Made by a program: the position numbers and the translations under genes. Below are positions 14,955-21,388 of a DNA stretch of 21,388 nt, in pieces. Every line of letters begins with the position of its first letter. The stretch's first letter is position 1. Under the pieces are notes generated by a model. The model had not been told where the DNA came from, did not search any database, and saw only the letters and a list, made by a program, of their open reading frames with translations. Source of the DNA: Planctomycetota bacterium (GTDB lineage: Bacteria; Planctomycetota; Phycisphaerae; Sedimentisphaerales; Anaerobacaceae); NCBI GenBank assembly GCA_022567055.1, contig JADFHU010000009.1, forward strand, positions 1 to 21,388, read 5' to 3'.

Positions 14955-16049
14955 TTACCGGGCCTCCATGCGCCGCGTGACAGTCACGACCTCGCCGTGC
15001 TGGAGGCGACCGATGCGGTTGGCGACGATCTGTTCCTTGCCGGTCAGTCCCGAGGTGATCTCAATGACGATCCCGTCGTCGACGCCGAGCTCGACCTTGA
15101 TGCGTTTCACCCTGCCGCCCTCGACGGCGTAGACATGCGGCGGGCCGTCGTTTAGCCGGATAGCGGACGCGGGCAGGACCAAGGCGTTGCGGCGCTGCAG
15201 CTCGATCACCACCTTGCCGTACATGCCGGGAAAGAGCAGTCCCTTGCTGTTGCCAAGGTCGATCTCGGCCCGCATGCGGCGGGTCTTTGGGTCCAGCACG
15301 CCCGCGGTACGAGTGATCCAAGCGGAAAATGACTGACCGGGCAGGGCGTCGAAGGAAAGTGTCACGGGGTCGCCGTTGTTGAGGCGTACGGCCTCGCGCT
15401 CGGGCACATAGGTGACGACACGAAGCGGGTTCACCGCCATCACCTGGAGCAAGGTTGTCGCGGCATCGGCCGTGACCAGATCGCCGGGGTCGACGTTGCG
15501 GGCCGCGACAATTCCGTCAAACGGCGCGGAGAGGGTGGCATAGGCCAACATCTGCTCCGCTTCCGCCAGTCGCGCCCGGCCCACGCCCAAAGATGCCTCG
15601 GCCGATTGCAGCGCCGCGTTGGCCTGCTCCAAGCGGTGTTGTGCCTCGACCGCCGCCTTCTCGGTCACCGATCCCCTATCTGCCAGCGTCCGGACGCGCT
15701 GCTGTTCGGAGGCCGCTGCCTTTCGATTCGCCTCGGCGGCGGCGACGGCCGCGGCCCGCTCGACCATTTCCGACACGAGCACCTGGACCCGCGCCGCGCG
15801 CTCCGGTACGTCGATCTTCAGCAAAGGTTGACCGGCCTCGACCGATGAACCAATATCGACCAGTACCTCGGCCACATATCCGGAGACGCGGGCGCCCATG
15901 TCCGCCGTGTAAAAGGCCTCCACGCTAATCGGCTGGGTGGTGGTGATCTTCAGGTCCTGCTGTTGCACCAGCACCAACTCTACCGGCGCCGCTGCGAACG
16001 AGGCACCGCCCATGAAGGCTAGGCCAACTCCTATAATAGGTAATCTCAT
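14955..16049 (-). CDS. RND periplasmic adaptor (membrane-fusion protein, leftward system)
   Basis: The 364-residue product starts with a cleavable signal peptide (core 5-19, cleavage near FAAA-P) with no lipobox. The parts of an HlyD/AcrA-type adaptor follow. A first lipoyl half is at about 45-80 (ARVSGYVAEVLVDIGSSVEA). An Ala- and Glu-rich alpha-hairpin runs from about 83 to 165, and the second lipoyl half includes LSAPFDGIVAARNVDPGD (173-190). A beta-barrel spans about 205-290 (DPKTRRMRAEIDL, FPGMYGKVVIEL), and a membrane-proximal domain follows. It bridges the RND permease encoded just downstream to the TolC-like channel. It is the first gene of the leftward operon, with a strong ribosome site 7 nt before its ATG. 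Confidence 0.94.
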   Translation of the reverse strand: MRLPIIGVGLAFMGGASFAAAPVELVLVQQQDLKITTTQPISVEAFYTADMGARVSGYVAEVLVDIGSSVEAGQPLLKIDVPERAARVQVLVSEMVERAAAVAAAEANRKAAASEQQRVRTLADRGSVTEKAAVEAQHRLEQANAALQSAEASLGVGRARLAEAEQMLAYATLSAPFDGIVAARNVDPGDLVTADAATTLLQVMAVNPLRVVTYVPEREAVRLNNGDPVTLSFDALPGQSFSAWITRTAGVLDPKTRRMRAEIDLGNSKGLLFPGMYGKVVIELQRRNALVLPASAIRLNDGPPHVYAVEGGRVKRIKVELGVDDGIVIEITSGLTGKEQIVANRIGRLQHGEVVTVTRRMEAR

Positions 16050-16056
16050 CTTGATA

Positions 16057-16062
16057 TCTCCT
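16057..16062 (-). promoter_or_regulatory. Strong Shine-Dalgarno site (AGGAGA) of the leftward adaptor gene
   Basis: AGGAGA on the minus strand sits 7 nt before ATG 16049. It supports this start over other possible starts and marks efficient translation initiation of the leftward operon. Confidence 0.75.
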
Positions 16063-16216
16063 GTTAATTTGGACGCTGCAGTAATACAGAAACCGCTGAA
16101 CGCTCAACGAACTTGCGCGCAAACGAGGCCGGAGGTAAAATGAGTATTCCTGAGTACTTGAATAGAATAGGTTTTCGCCAGTGGAACTGTAGATCAAAGG
16201 GACACTCGTGCGGCGG

Positions 16217-16245
16217 ATTGTGATCGACTTGCCTAGACAAGTCAA
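16217..16245 (-). promoter_or_regulatory. Candidate leftward promoter overlapped by a perfect palindrome (operator candidate 16226-16243)
   Basis: On the minus strand TTGACT (16245-16240) and CACAAT (16222-16217) are separated by 17 bp, a plausible -35/-10 pair. It would give a leader of about 160 nt before the adaptor ATG. Overlapping it is a perfect GACTTG-N6-CAAGTC inverted repeat (16226-16243), the size and placement expected for a dimeric repressor of TetR or MarR type. The remainder of the 410-bp intergenic region (16050-16459) holds no gene that I can support, and I see no clear rightward promoter in it. No regulator gene lies nearby in the window. Confidence 0.4.
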
Positions 16246-16459
16246 GCGACGCTTTCACGGTATGAATGAAAGTCACTATAGAGAACCATTTTTGCACACA
16301 GCAAAGAACAATTCCTTGTATCATGCATAGAATTCCTGTATTGCTGTGCTGCTGAGAGTGGATTCCTAGCCATTCGCGATAGAGTGCGAGGAACAGGTCT
16401 ATCGCCGGAATGCGCCTCTTCGCAATGGAAACAGATCGATTCGTTCTTGGGAGCAAGCC

Positions 16460-19400
16460 ATGAAGGCAATTGAAGTCGGCCTTAGGAATCCCTATCTCGT
16501 CGCGGTCTTGGTGCTCGCCATTATGGTGATCGGCGTGACGACCATGACCCGCCTCCCGGCCGACCTTCTTCCCCAGTTCAACACGCCCGCCGTCCAGATC
16601 GTGACCTTTTATCCCGGCATGCCGCCCGAGGTCATGGAGCGTGACATCATGAGTCGTCTCGAGCGCTGGACGGGCCAGTCGATAGGCATCGAACACCAGG
16701 AGGGCAAGGCGATGCTGGGCGTCTGTATCGTGAAAGATTTCTTTCGCGAAGACATCAGCTTCGACACCGCCATGTCGCAGGTCACCTCCTATGCCATGTC
16801 GGACATGTTCTATCTGCCCCCGGGCACGATTCCGCCCATGGTGATGCCCTTCGATCCGACCGCATCGGTGCCCCTCTGCCTGGTCAGCGTCTCCAGCCCA
16901 ACCATGAGCGAGAAGGAACTCTACGATGTGGCCTACTATGAACTCCGCAACCGTCTGCAGAGCATTCAAGGCGTCATTGCCCCGGCGGTCTACGGCGGCG
17001 TGCTGCGTCGGATCCTGGCCTACGTCGATCCGATCAAGTTGCAGGCCCGCGGTCTCTCGCCCATGGACGTGGTCAACGCGCTCAAGTCGCAGAGCGTGTT
17101 CATCCCCACCGGCAACGCCAAGTTCGGCGATATCGACTACCAGATCGTCTCGAACGCCATGCCGAAGGCGGTGGCAGAATTGAACGATATTCCGCTGAAG
17201 ACGGAGGGTTCGGCCGTCGTCTTCATGCGCGACGTGGGCGAAGTCAGAGATTCACACCAGATCCAGAGCAACATCGTCCGCATCAATGGACGCCGGCAGG
17301 CCTACATCCCCATCTATCGCCAGCCGGGGGCCAACACCATCGAGATCGTGGATGCCATCAAGACCCAGTTGGCCCGCATCCTGGAGCGTCTGCGGGAAAT
17401 GGATCCCAAGGCGGCCGACCTGGAACTGAATGTGGTGATGGATCAGTCCACCTATGTCCGCAGCAGCATTCGCGGCCTGCAGATCGCCGCCTGTCTGGGG
17501 GCCCTGCTGGCCGGCATCGTCGTCCTGGTCTTTCTACGCAGCATCCGGTCCACCATCGTGGTCATCCTGGCCATTCCGATTTCCATCCTGGCCGCCCTGA
17601 TTGGCCTGTATGCCACAGGCAACACGATCAACAGCATCACCCTGGGCGGCTTGGCCCTGGCCATCGGCATCCTGGTGGATCAGTCCATCGTGGTCCTGGA
17701 CAACATCATCCGACATATCCGTATGGGCAAACCGCGGCTGCAGGCCGCCCTGGAGGGCACCCAAGAGGTCGCCCAACCCATTCTGGTCTCGACCATCACC
17801 TTCGCGGTGGTCTTTTTTCCCGTGGTCTTTCTCAGCGGGATTGCCCGGTTCCTGTTCCAGCCCCTGGCGATCACCGTGGTCTTCGCCGTCGGCGCCAGCT
17901 ATGTCGTGGCCATGTTCGTGATTCCTGCCTTCTGCGCCCGGTTTCTGCGCGACGCCCCACGTGACGCAGACAATCCCGATGAAGGATCGAGTCCGACCGT
18001 CCCCACCTGGTTCGAGCCCTGGATCAAGGGCATCCTCAAGGGTCGGGTCCTGATCGTGTTGGGGAGCCTTGTTCTGCTCGTCCTGGCCGGCTTCCTATTG
18101 CTTAACACGGGAAGGGAACTCTTCCCCCAGGTCGATTCTAACCAGTTCATGATCCTGGTCCGCCTGCCCTCCGGGACCCGCATCGGAAAGACCGAGGATA
18201 CCCTTAAGGGTATCGAAGCCTTGCTCATTGAAGAGATCGGCGAGCCCGATCCCGAATACCCGCAGCAAGAGAATGAGCTCGACTCCAATCTCCGCATCCT
18301 GATTTCCAATGCCGGGGTCCTGATGGATTGGCCGGCGGCCTATACCCCCAACACCGGGCCCATGGACGCCTTCATACTCGTGCAGCTCAAGGGCAAACCC
18401 GGCATGGATGACACTTTCGATTATGTGAAGACATTTCGTCGCCGCCTCAACGATGAATTCCCGGGCGTTGAGTTCGCCTTCGACACCGGGGGCATGATGA
18501 CCGCGGCCCTGAACTTCGGGTTGCCCTCACCCATCAACGTGAAGGTCCAGGGCAGTTCCCTGGAAACCTTGGCGCAAATCGGGCGGGAGGTCCGGACCAT
18601 CGTCGCCGGCGTGCCGGGCACGGCGGACGTCCGCATCGCCCAGCGCATGGACTACCCCCAGATTTCCATCGAGGTGGACCGGGTCAAGGCCGCCCAGTTG
18701 GGCCTGACGCAGGAAGATGTGATCAAAAATGTGGTCACCGCCGTGAATTCCAGCATCGGTTTCGACCCTGCCTTTTGGATCGCCCCCAACGGCAACCACT
18801 ACTTCATCGGCGCCCAATACGAAGAGAAGGACATCGTGTCCATCGAGACCCTGCGCAACATCCCCATCACCGGGGCCGAGTCGGAGCAACCGGTCCTGCT
18901 ACGCAACGTGGCCACCTTTAGCCGCAAGACCGGTCCGACGGTGATTAGCCACATGAACATCACCCGCACGGTGGACATCTTTGCCAACGTCTTGCCCGGC
19001 TACGACGTGGGAAGGGTGGCCACCCGGATCGAAGAACGGCTGGCGGCATCCTCCGTCCTGGACCCCGAGCGCGTGCAAACGCCGCGGGGCACGGTCTACG
19101 ACCTGGGCGGTGCATACGCCGGGAAGGGCTATAGCTTCAGCATGAGTGGCGAGGTGGAGAGCATGCGGGCCTCCTTCAGCCAATTCGCCGGGGGCCTGGG
19201 GCTCGCCGTCATCCTGGTCTACCTGGCCATGGTCGCCCAGCTTCGCTCGTTCACGGTGCCCTTTGTCATCCTGTTGACCATTCCCCTGGGCCTCATCGGG
19301 GTCGCATTCGCACTCACCCTGACGGGGACCCACCTGAGCATACCGGCCTTCATGGGGATCATCATGATGGCCGGCATTGTCGTCGAGTACAGCATTATTC

Positions 19401-19702
19401 TCTTGGCCTTCAGCGAACAGCGCCTCGCGGAGGGCCTGTCATTGGAAGAGGCCATCACCGAGGCCACCTGGATCAGACTCCGCCCCATTCTCATGACCTC
19501 GCTGACCACCTGGCTGGCACTGCTGCCCATGGCCATCGGTGTCGCCGGCGGGGAGGCGAACGCGCCCCTGGCACGAACCATCATCGGGGGCGTGCTGGCC
19601 GCGACGGTCCTCTCGCTCACGGTGGTTCCCTGTCTCTACGTGATGGTGCGGCGCCGACCGACCGAATCCATCCAAAGCCTGCCTGTAGGAGCTTCATCAT
19701 GA
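16460..19702 (+). CDS. RND-family efflux permease, HAE1/AcrB-like (rightward system)
   Basis: The 1080-residue product has the standard RND topology: TM1 (about 11-29), first periplasmic loop, TM2-6 (about 340-495), TM7 (530-549), second loop and TM8-12 (about 908-1065). Family marks are RLPADLLPQF (31-40), GGLALAIGILVDQSIVVLDN in TM4 and WIRLRPILMTSLT (1004-1016). Two relay positions are unusual. D407 is followed by Q408 instead of the second Asp, and E976 (GIVVEYS) occupies the place of the TM10 Lys of AcrB. It is clearly diverged from the leftward permease rather than a recent duplicate. A GGGAG ribosome site lies 6 nt before the ATG. The stop overlaps the adaptor start by 4 bp (ATGA), indicating coupling. 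Its substrate is unknown. Confidence 0.95.
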   Translation: MKAIEVGLRNPYLVAVLVLAIMVIGVTTMTRLPADLLPQFNTPAVQIVTFYPGMPPEVMERDIMSRLERWTGQSIGIEHQEGKAMLGVCIVKDFFREDISFDTAMSQVTSYAMSDMFYLPPGTIPPMVMPFDPTASVPLCLVSVSSPTMSEKELYDVAYYELRNRLQSIQGVIAPAVYGGVLRRILAYVDPIKLQARGLSPMDVVNALKSQSVFIPTGNAKFGDIDYQIVSNAMPKAVAELNDIPLKTEGSAVVFMRDVGEVRDSHQIQSNIVRINGRRQAYIPIYRQPGANTIEIVDAIKTQLARILERLREMDPKAADLELNVVMDQSTYVRSSIRGLQIAACLGALLAGIVVLVFLRSIRSTIVVILAIPISILAALIGLYATGNTINSITLGGLALAIGILVDQSIVVLDNIIRHIRMGKPRLQAALEGTQEVAQPILVSTITFAVVFFPVVFLSGIARFLFQPLAITVVFAVGASYVVAMFVIPAFCARFLRDAPRDADNPDEGSSPTVPTWFEPWIKGILKGRVLIVLGSLVLLVLAGFLLLNTGRELFPQVDSNQFMILVRLPSGTRIGKTEDTLKGIEALLIEEIGEPDPEYPQQENELDSNLRILISNAGVLMDWPAAYTPNTGPMDAFILVQLKGKPGMDDTFDYVKTFRRRLNDEFPGVEFAFDTGGMMTAALNFGLPSPINVKVQGSSLETLAQIGREVRTIVAGVPGTADVRIAQRMDYPQISIEVDRVKAAQLGLTQEDVIKNVVTAVNSSIGFDPAFWIAPNGNHYFIGAQYEEKDIVSIETLRNIPITGAESEQPVLLRNVATFSRKTGPTVISHMNITRTVDIFANVLPGYDVGRVATRIEERLAASSVLDPERVQTPRGTVYDLGGAYAGKGYSFSMSGEVESMRASFSQFAGGLGLAVILVYLAMVAQLRSFTVPFVILLTIPLGLIGVAFALTLTGTHLSIPAFMGIIMMAGIVVEYSIILLAFSEQRLAEGLSLEEAITEATWIRLRPILMTSLTTWLALLPMAIGVAGGEANAPLARTIIGGVLAATVLSLTVVPCLYVMVRRRPTESIQSLPVGASS

Positions 19703-20889
19703 CCAGAAGCAACATGCGCTGCCTCAGGGCGACGCTGACGTATGCGACCCTACTGACTATTTCTCTTGGGCTCAATCCCACCGTCAAGGCCGCGACGCCC
19801 GGCGTGGTCGAGCAACCAATCGTGCCGGTCTTCGTGACCAAGCTCCAGCAGCGACCTCTCATGCGTAGCCTGGAGATACCGGCGACCCTGAGGGCAGATC
19901 AGCGCGCCGACCTATTCGCCTATGTCAGCGGCTATGTCACGGCCGTGCACGTGGATATCGGCAGCCGCGTGAAGAAGGGCGACAGTCTGCTCGAGATTTC
20001 AGTGCCGGAGATGCGGGACGAACTGCGACGGGCTGCGGCCCTCCTGGGCGCGAAGCGAGCCCACGTCGCGGTCGCCAAGGCCACACTCGATCTGCAGAAG
20101 ATTACGACGCGGCGGCAAGAGGACTTGGCCCGAGAGAAGGCCATCTCGCAGCAGGCCCTCGACGAAGCCCTGGGGCAATTGACCCGGGTCCAGGCCCTGC
20201 TCCTGGTCGCCGAATCGGAGGTCGCCGTGGCCCAGGCAGAGATGATGCGTCTCGAGACCCTGGTCGGCTACGCGACCCTCAAGGCCCCCTTCGACGGGAC
20301 CATCACCCGTCGAGGATTTGACCCGGGGGCCTTCGTACGTTCGGCGGCAGAGGGCGAGATGCGGCCCATCTTCCATCTCGTCGACCTGAGTCGCATCAGG
20401 GTCGTGCTGGATATTCCACAATCCGATGCCCCCTTCGTCCACCCCAAGAAGACCTCAATTATGGTGGTCTTGCCGGCCCTGGCAGGAACGCAGTTCGAGC
20501 AGTTCGAGGCCACGGTCACCCGTACCAGTGTCGGTCTCGACCCGGGCACGCGGACGATGCGAGCCGAAGCCGACCTGGACAACTCAGAGGGTCGGCTGGC
20601 GCCCGGCATGTACGCCCGGGTTACGGTGGTGCTGGAGGCCAAGGAAAACGCCCTGCTCCTGCCCTCCCAGGCCCTACGTGTAGACGGAGACGAAACCTCG
20701 GTGCTCGTGGCGCGTGACGGAGTGGCCGTGGCCATACCAGTCCAAACAGGGTATGACGACGGCAGCTGGACAGAAATCCTGGGTGGCCCTTTGCTGCGTG
20801 GCGACCTAATCATTACCGCGGCCAATAGCAGTGTTGCTCCCAAGAGCCGCGTCAAACCCGTCGAAAAACCGAACTCATCATCGTTGTAG
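19699..20889 (+). CDS. RND periplasmic adaptor (membrane-fusion protein, rightward system)
   Basis: The ATG overlaps the permease stop, and the 396-residue product begins with a signal peptide (positive start, hydrophobic core at about 12-25, cleavage near VKA-A). An alternative start at Met6 is possible. Adaptor segments follow in order. The first lipoyl half contains YVSGYVTAVHVDIGSRVKKG (74-93). An alpha-hairpin covers about 103-190, and the second lipoyl half contains LKAPFDGTITRRGFDPGAF. The beta-barrel segments include DPGTRTMRAEADLDNSEGRL and PGMYARVTVVL, before a membrane-proximal domain and an unstructured Pro/Ser-rich tail. It would couple the permease encoded upstream to the outer-membrane lipoprotein encoded 17 bp downstream. 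Confidence 0.94.
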   Translation: MTRSNMRCLRATLTYATLLTISLGLNPTVKAATPGVVEQPIVPVFVTKLQQRPLMRSLEIPATLRADQRADLFAYVSGYVTAVHVDIGSRVKKGDSLLEISVPEMRDELRRAAALLGAKRAHVAVAKATLDLQKITTRRQEDLAREKAISQQALDEALGQLTRVQALLLVAESEVAVAQAEMMRLETLVGYATLKAPFDGTITRRGFDPGAFVRSAAEGEMRPIFHLVDLSRIRVVLDIPQSDAPFVHPKKTSIMVVLPALAGTQFEQFEATVTRTSVGLDPGTRTMRAEADLDNSEGRLAPGMYARVTVVLEAKENALLLPSQALRVDGDETSVLVARDGVAVAIPVQTGYDDGSWTEILGGPLLRGDLIITAANSSVAPKSRVKPVEKPNSSSL

Positions 20890-20906
20890 CGGGAAAGAGA
20901 CAGGCC

Positions 20907-21388
20907 ATGAATGACAAGCAGTCAACCTCTTCCAAGGCCTTGCTGATGGGAGGGTGCCTAGTCGCTCTCCTCTGGAGCGGCTGCAATGCGCCGCCCCCCG
21001 CCACCTTACCCCCGGAACGTCCCAACGTCGCACCCCAGAGCCCCAGAGCGGCGGAGATTCGGCTTCCCCTGGACGCATCGCTCATTCGACCGATGGTGCA
21101 GGAGTTGCTCAGTATCGACTTGTCGTCGGCGATCCGCATCGCCCGGGCCGACAACCTGGACATTCTTCGGTCGCAGCGTCAAACCGACATCGCCCGTGCT
21201 CAACTGAAAGGGGCCCGGGCCGCCGTGTTGCCCCGCCTGGTGCCCAGCCTGCTCTTTCAGGATGTCGACGGAACGGTGCAGGCGACTGAGGGCAACCTGG
21301 TGGGGGTCGGATTCAGTACCTTCGAGCCCACACTGGCCCTGCAGTGGATCATCAACCCGGGCAAGGTCTACTACGACATTTTGGCTGC
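20907..21388 (+). CDS. TolC-family outer-membrane efflux lipoprotein, N-terminal part (3' end outside window)
   Basis: The frame opens at ATG 20907, 17 bp after the adaptor stop, with a purine-rich GGGAAAGAGA stretch upstream, and runs off the right edge after about 160 codons. The N-terminus (hydrophobic LLMGGCLVALLWSGC, then a Pro-rich linker) looks like a lipoprotein signal. The last Cys (C24) is the likely lipidated residue, although Trp at -3 is not ideal for a lipobox. The sequence then enters an OEP repeat (LSSAIRIARADNLDILRSQR, then LKGARAAVLPRLVPSLLFQD), matching the first half of TolC/OprM-type channels. It completes the rightward tripartite system. Confidence 0.88.
   Translation, partial: MNDKQSTSSKALLMGGCLVALLWSGCNAPPPATLPPERPNVAPQSPRAAEIRLPLDASLIRPMVQELLSIDLSSAIRIARADNLDILRSQRQTDIARAQLKGARAAVLPRLVPSLLFQDVDGTVQATEGNLVGVGFSTFEPTLALQWIINPGKVYYDILA

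Noticed and set aside
14072..14980. Long plus-strand open frame (302 codons) opposite the leftward permease
   Set aside because: His-, Asp- and Gly-rich antisense composition typical of GC-rich coding DNA; the minus strand encodes an unambiguous RND protein.
16290..16314. TTGCAC and a following TGTATC considered as a rightward promoter
   Set aside because: Spacing is 19 bp or more and the -10 match is poor; not strong enough to annotate.
16064..16969. Minus-strand open frame (301 codons) crossing the divergent intergenic region
   Set aside because: More than half is antisense to the rightward permease, and the remainder shows no protein-like pattern or ribosome site.

Overview
The window looks like a chromosomal segment of a Gram-negative PVC-superphylum bacterium, most likely a Verrucomicrobiota or Planctomycetota relative. 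The main evidence is the pairing of a Planctomycete-type cytochrome protein (PSCyt1, DUF1549, DUF1553) with a Tat-exported DUF1501 protein, and the C-terminal end of a second DUF1501 protein at the left edge. Outer-membrane proteins (a porin and two TolC-type channels) and two RND pumps confirm a two-membrane envelope. The phylum call is inference from gene families only.

Left part (1-8685): the tail of one DUF1501 gene is followed by about 840 bp with no intact gene. That gap holds three small hairpins, an imperfect inverted repeat of about 186 bp (383-568) resembling a miniature mobile element, a truncated beta-propeller gene fragment on the minus strand that ends inside the repeat, and a possible C-terminal remnant on the plus strand. 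Next comes a secreted M1-family metallopeptidase on the minus strand, then a divergently transcribed two-gene operon encoding the PSCyt1/DUF1549/F5-8C-like/DUF1553 protein and its DUF1501 partner. This pair is a known conserved module of PVC bacteria, often found among polysaccharide and sulfatase genes; its biochemical role is not settled.

Right part (8765-21388): this is an efflux island that appears more GC-rich. Two complete or nearly complete tripartite RND systems diverge from a 410-bp intergenic region (16050-16459). Leftward, the order is membrane-fusion protein (MFP), RND permease, TolC-like channel, then an OprO/OprP-like porin. Rightward, it is RND permease, MFP (4-bp overlap), then a TolC-like lipoprotein cut by the window end. 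Each permease would form an inner-membrane pump, joined by its periplasmic adaptor to its own outer-membrane channel. Substrates cannot be read from sequence. Both permeases lack the second Asp of the AcrB TM4 pair and the TM10 Lys, and the rightward pump carries Glu at the Lys position. The shared intergenic region holds a perfect GACTTG-N6-CAAGTC palindrome overlapping a plausible leftward promoter, but no regulator gene is linked.

A second repeat (11584-11724) sits inside the leftward operon, between permease and TolC gene. It is a large imperfect palindrome built from CACAGAG-type units, flanked by two stable hairpins with GAA triloops in opposite orientation. No tRNA, rRNA, CRISPR array or intact transposase gene was seen. 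The most unusual features are the two repeat elements, the gene remnants beside the first, and the non-canonical proton-relay residues. I did not find a convincing wholly new multi-gene system.
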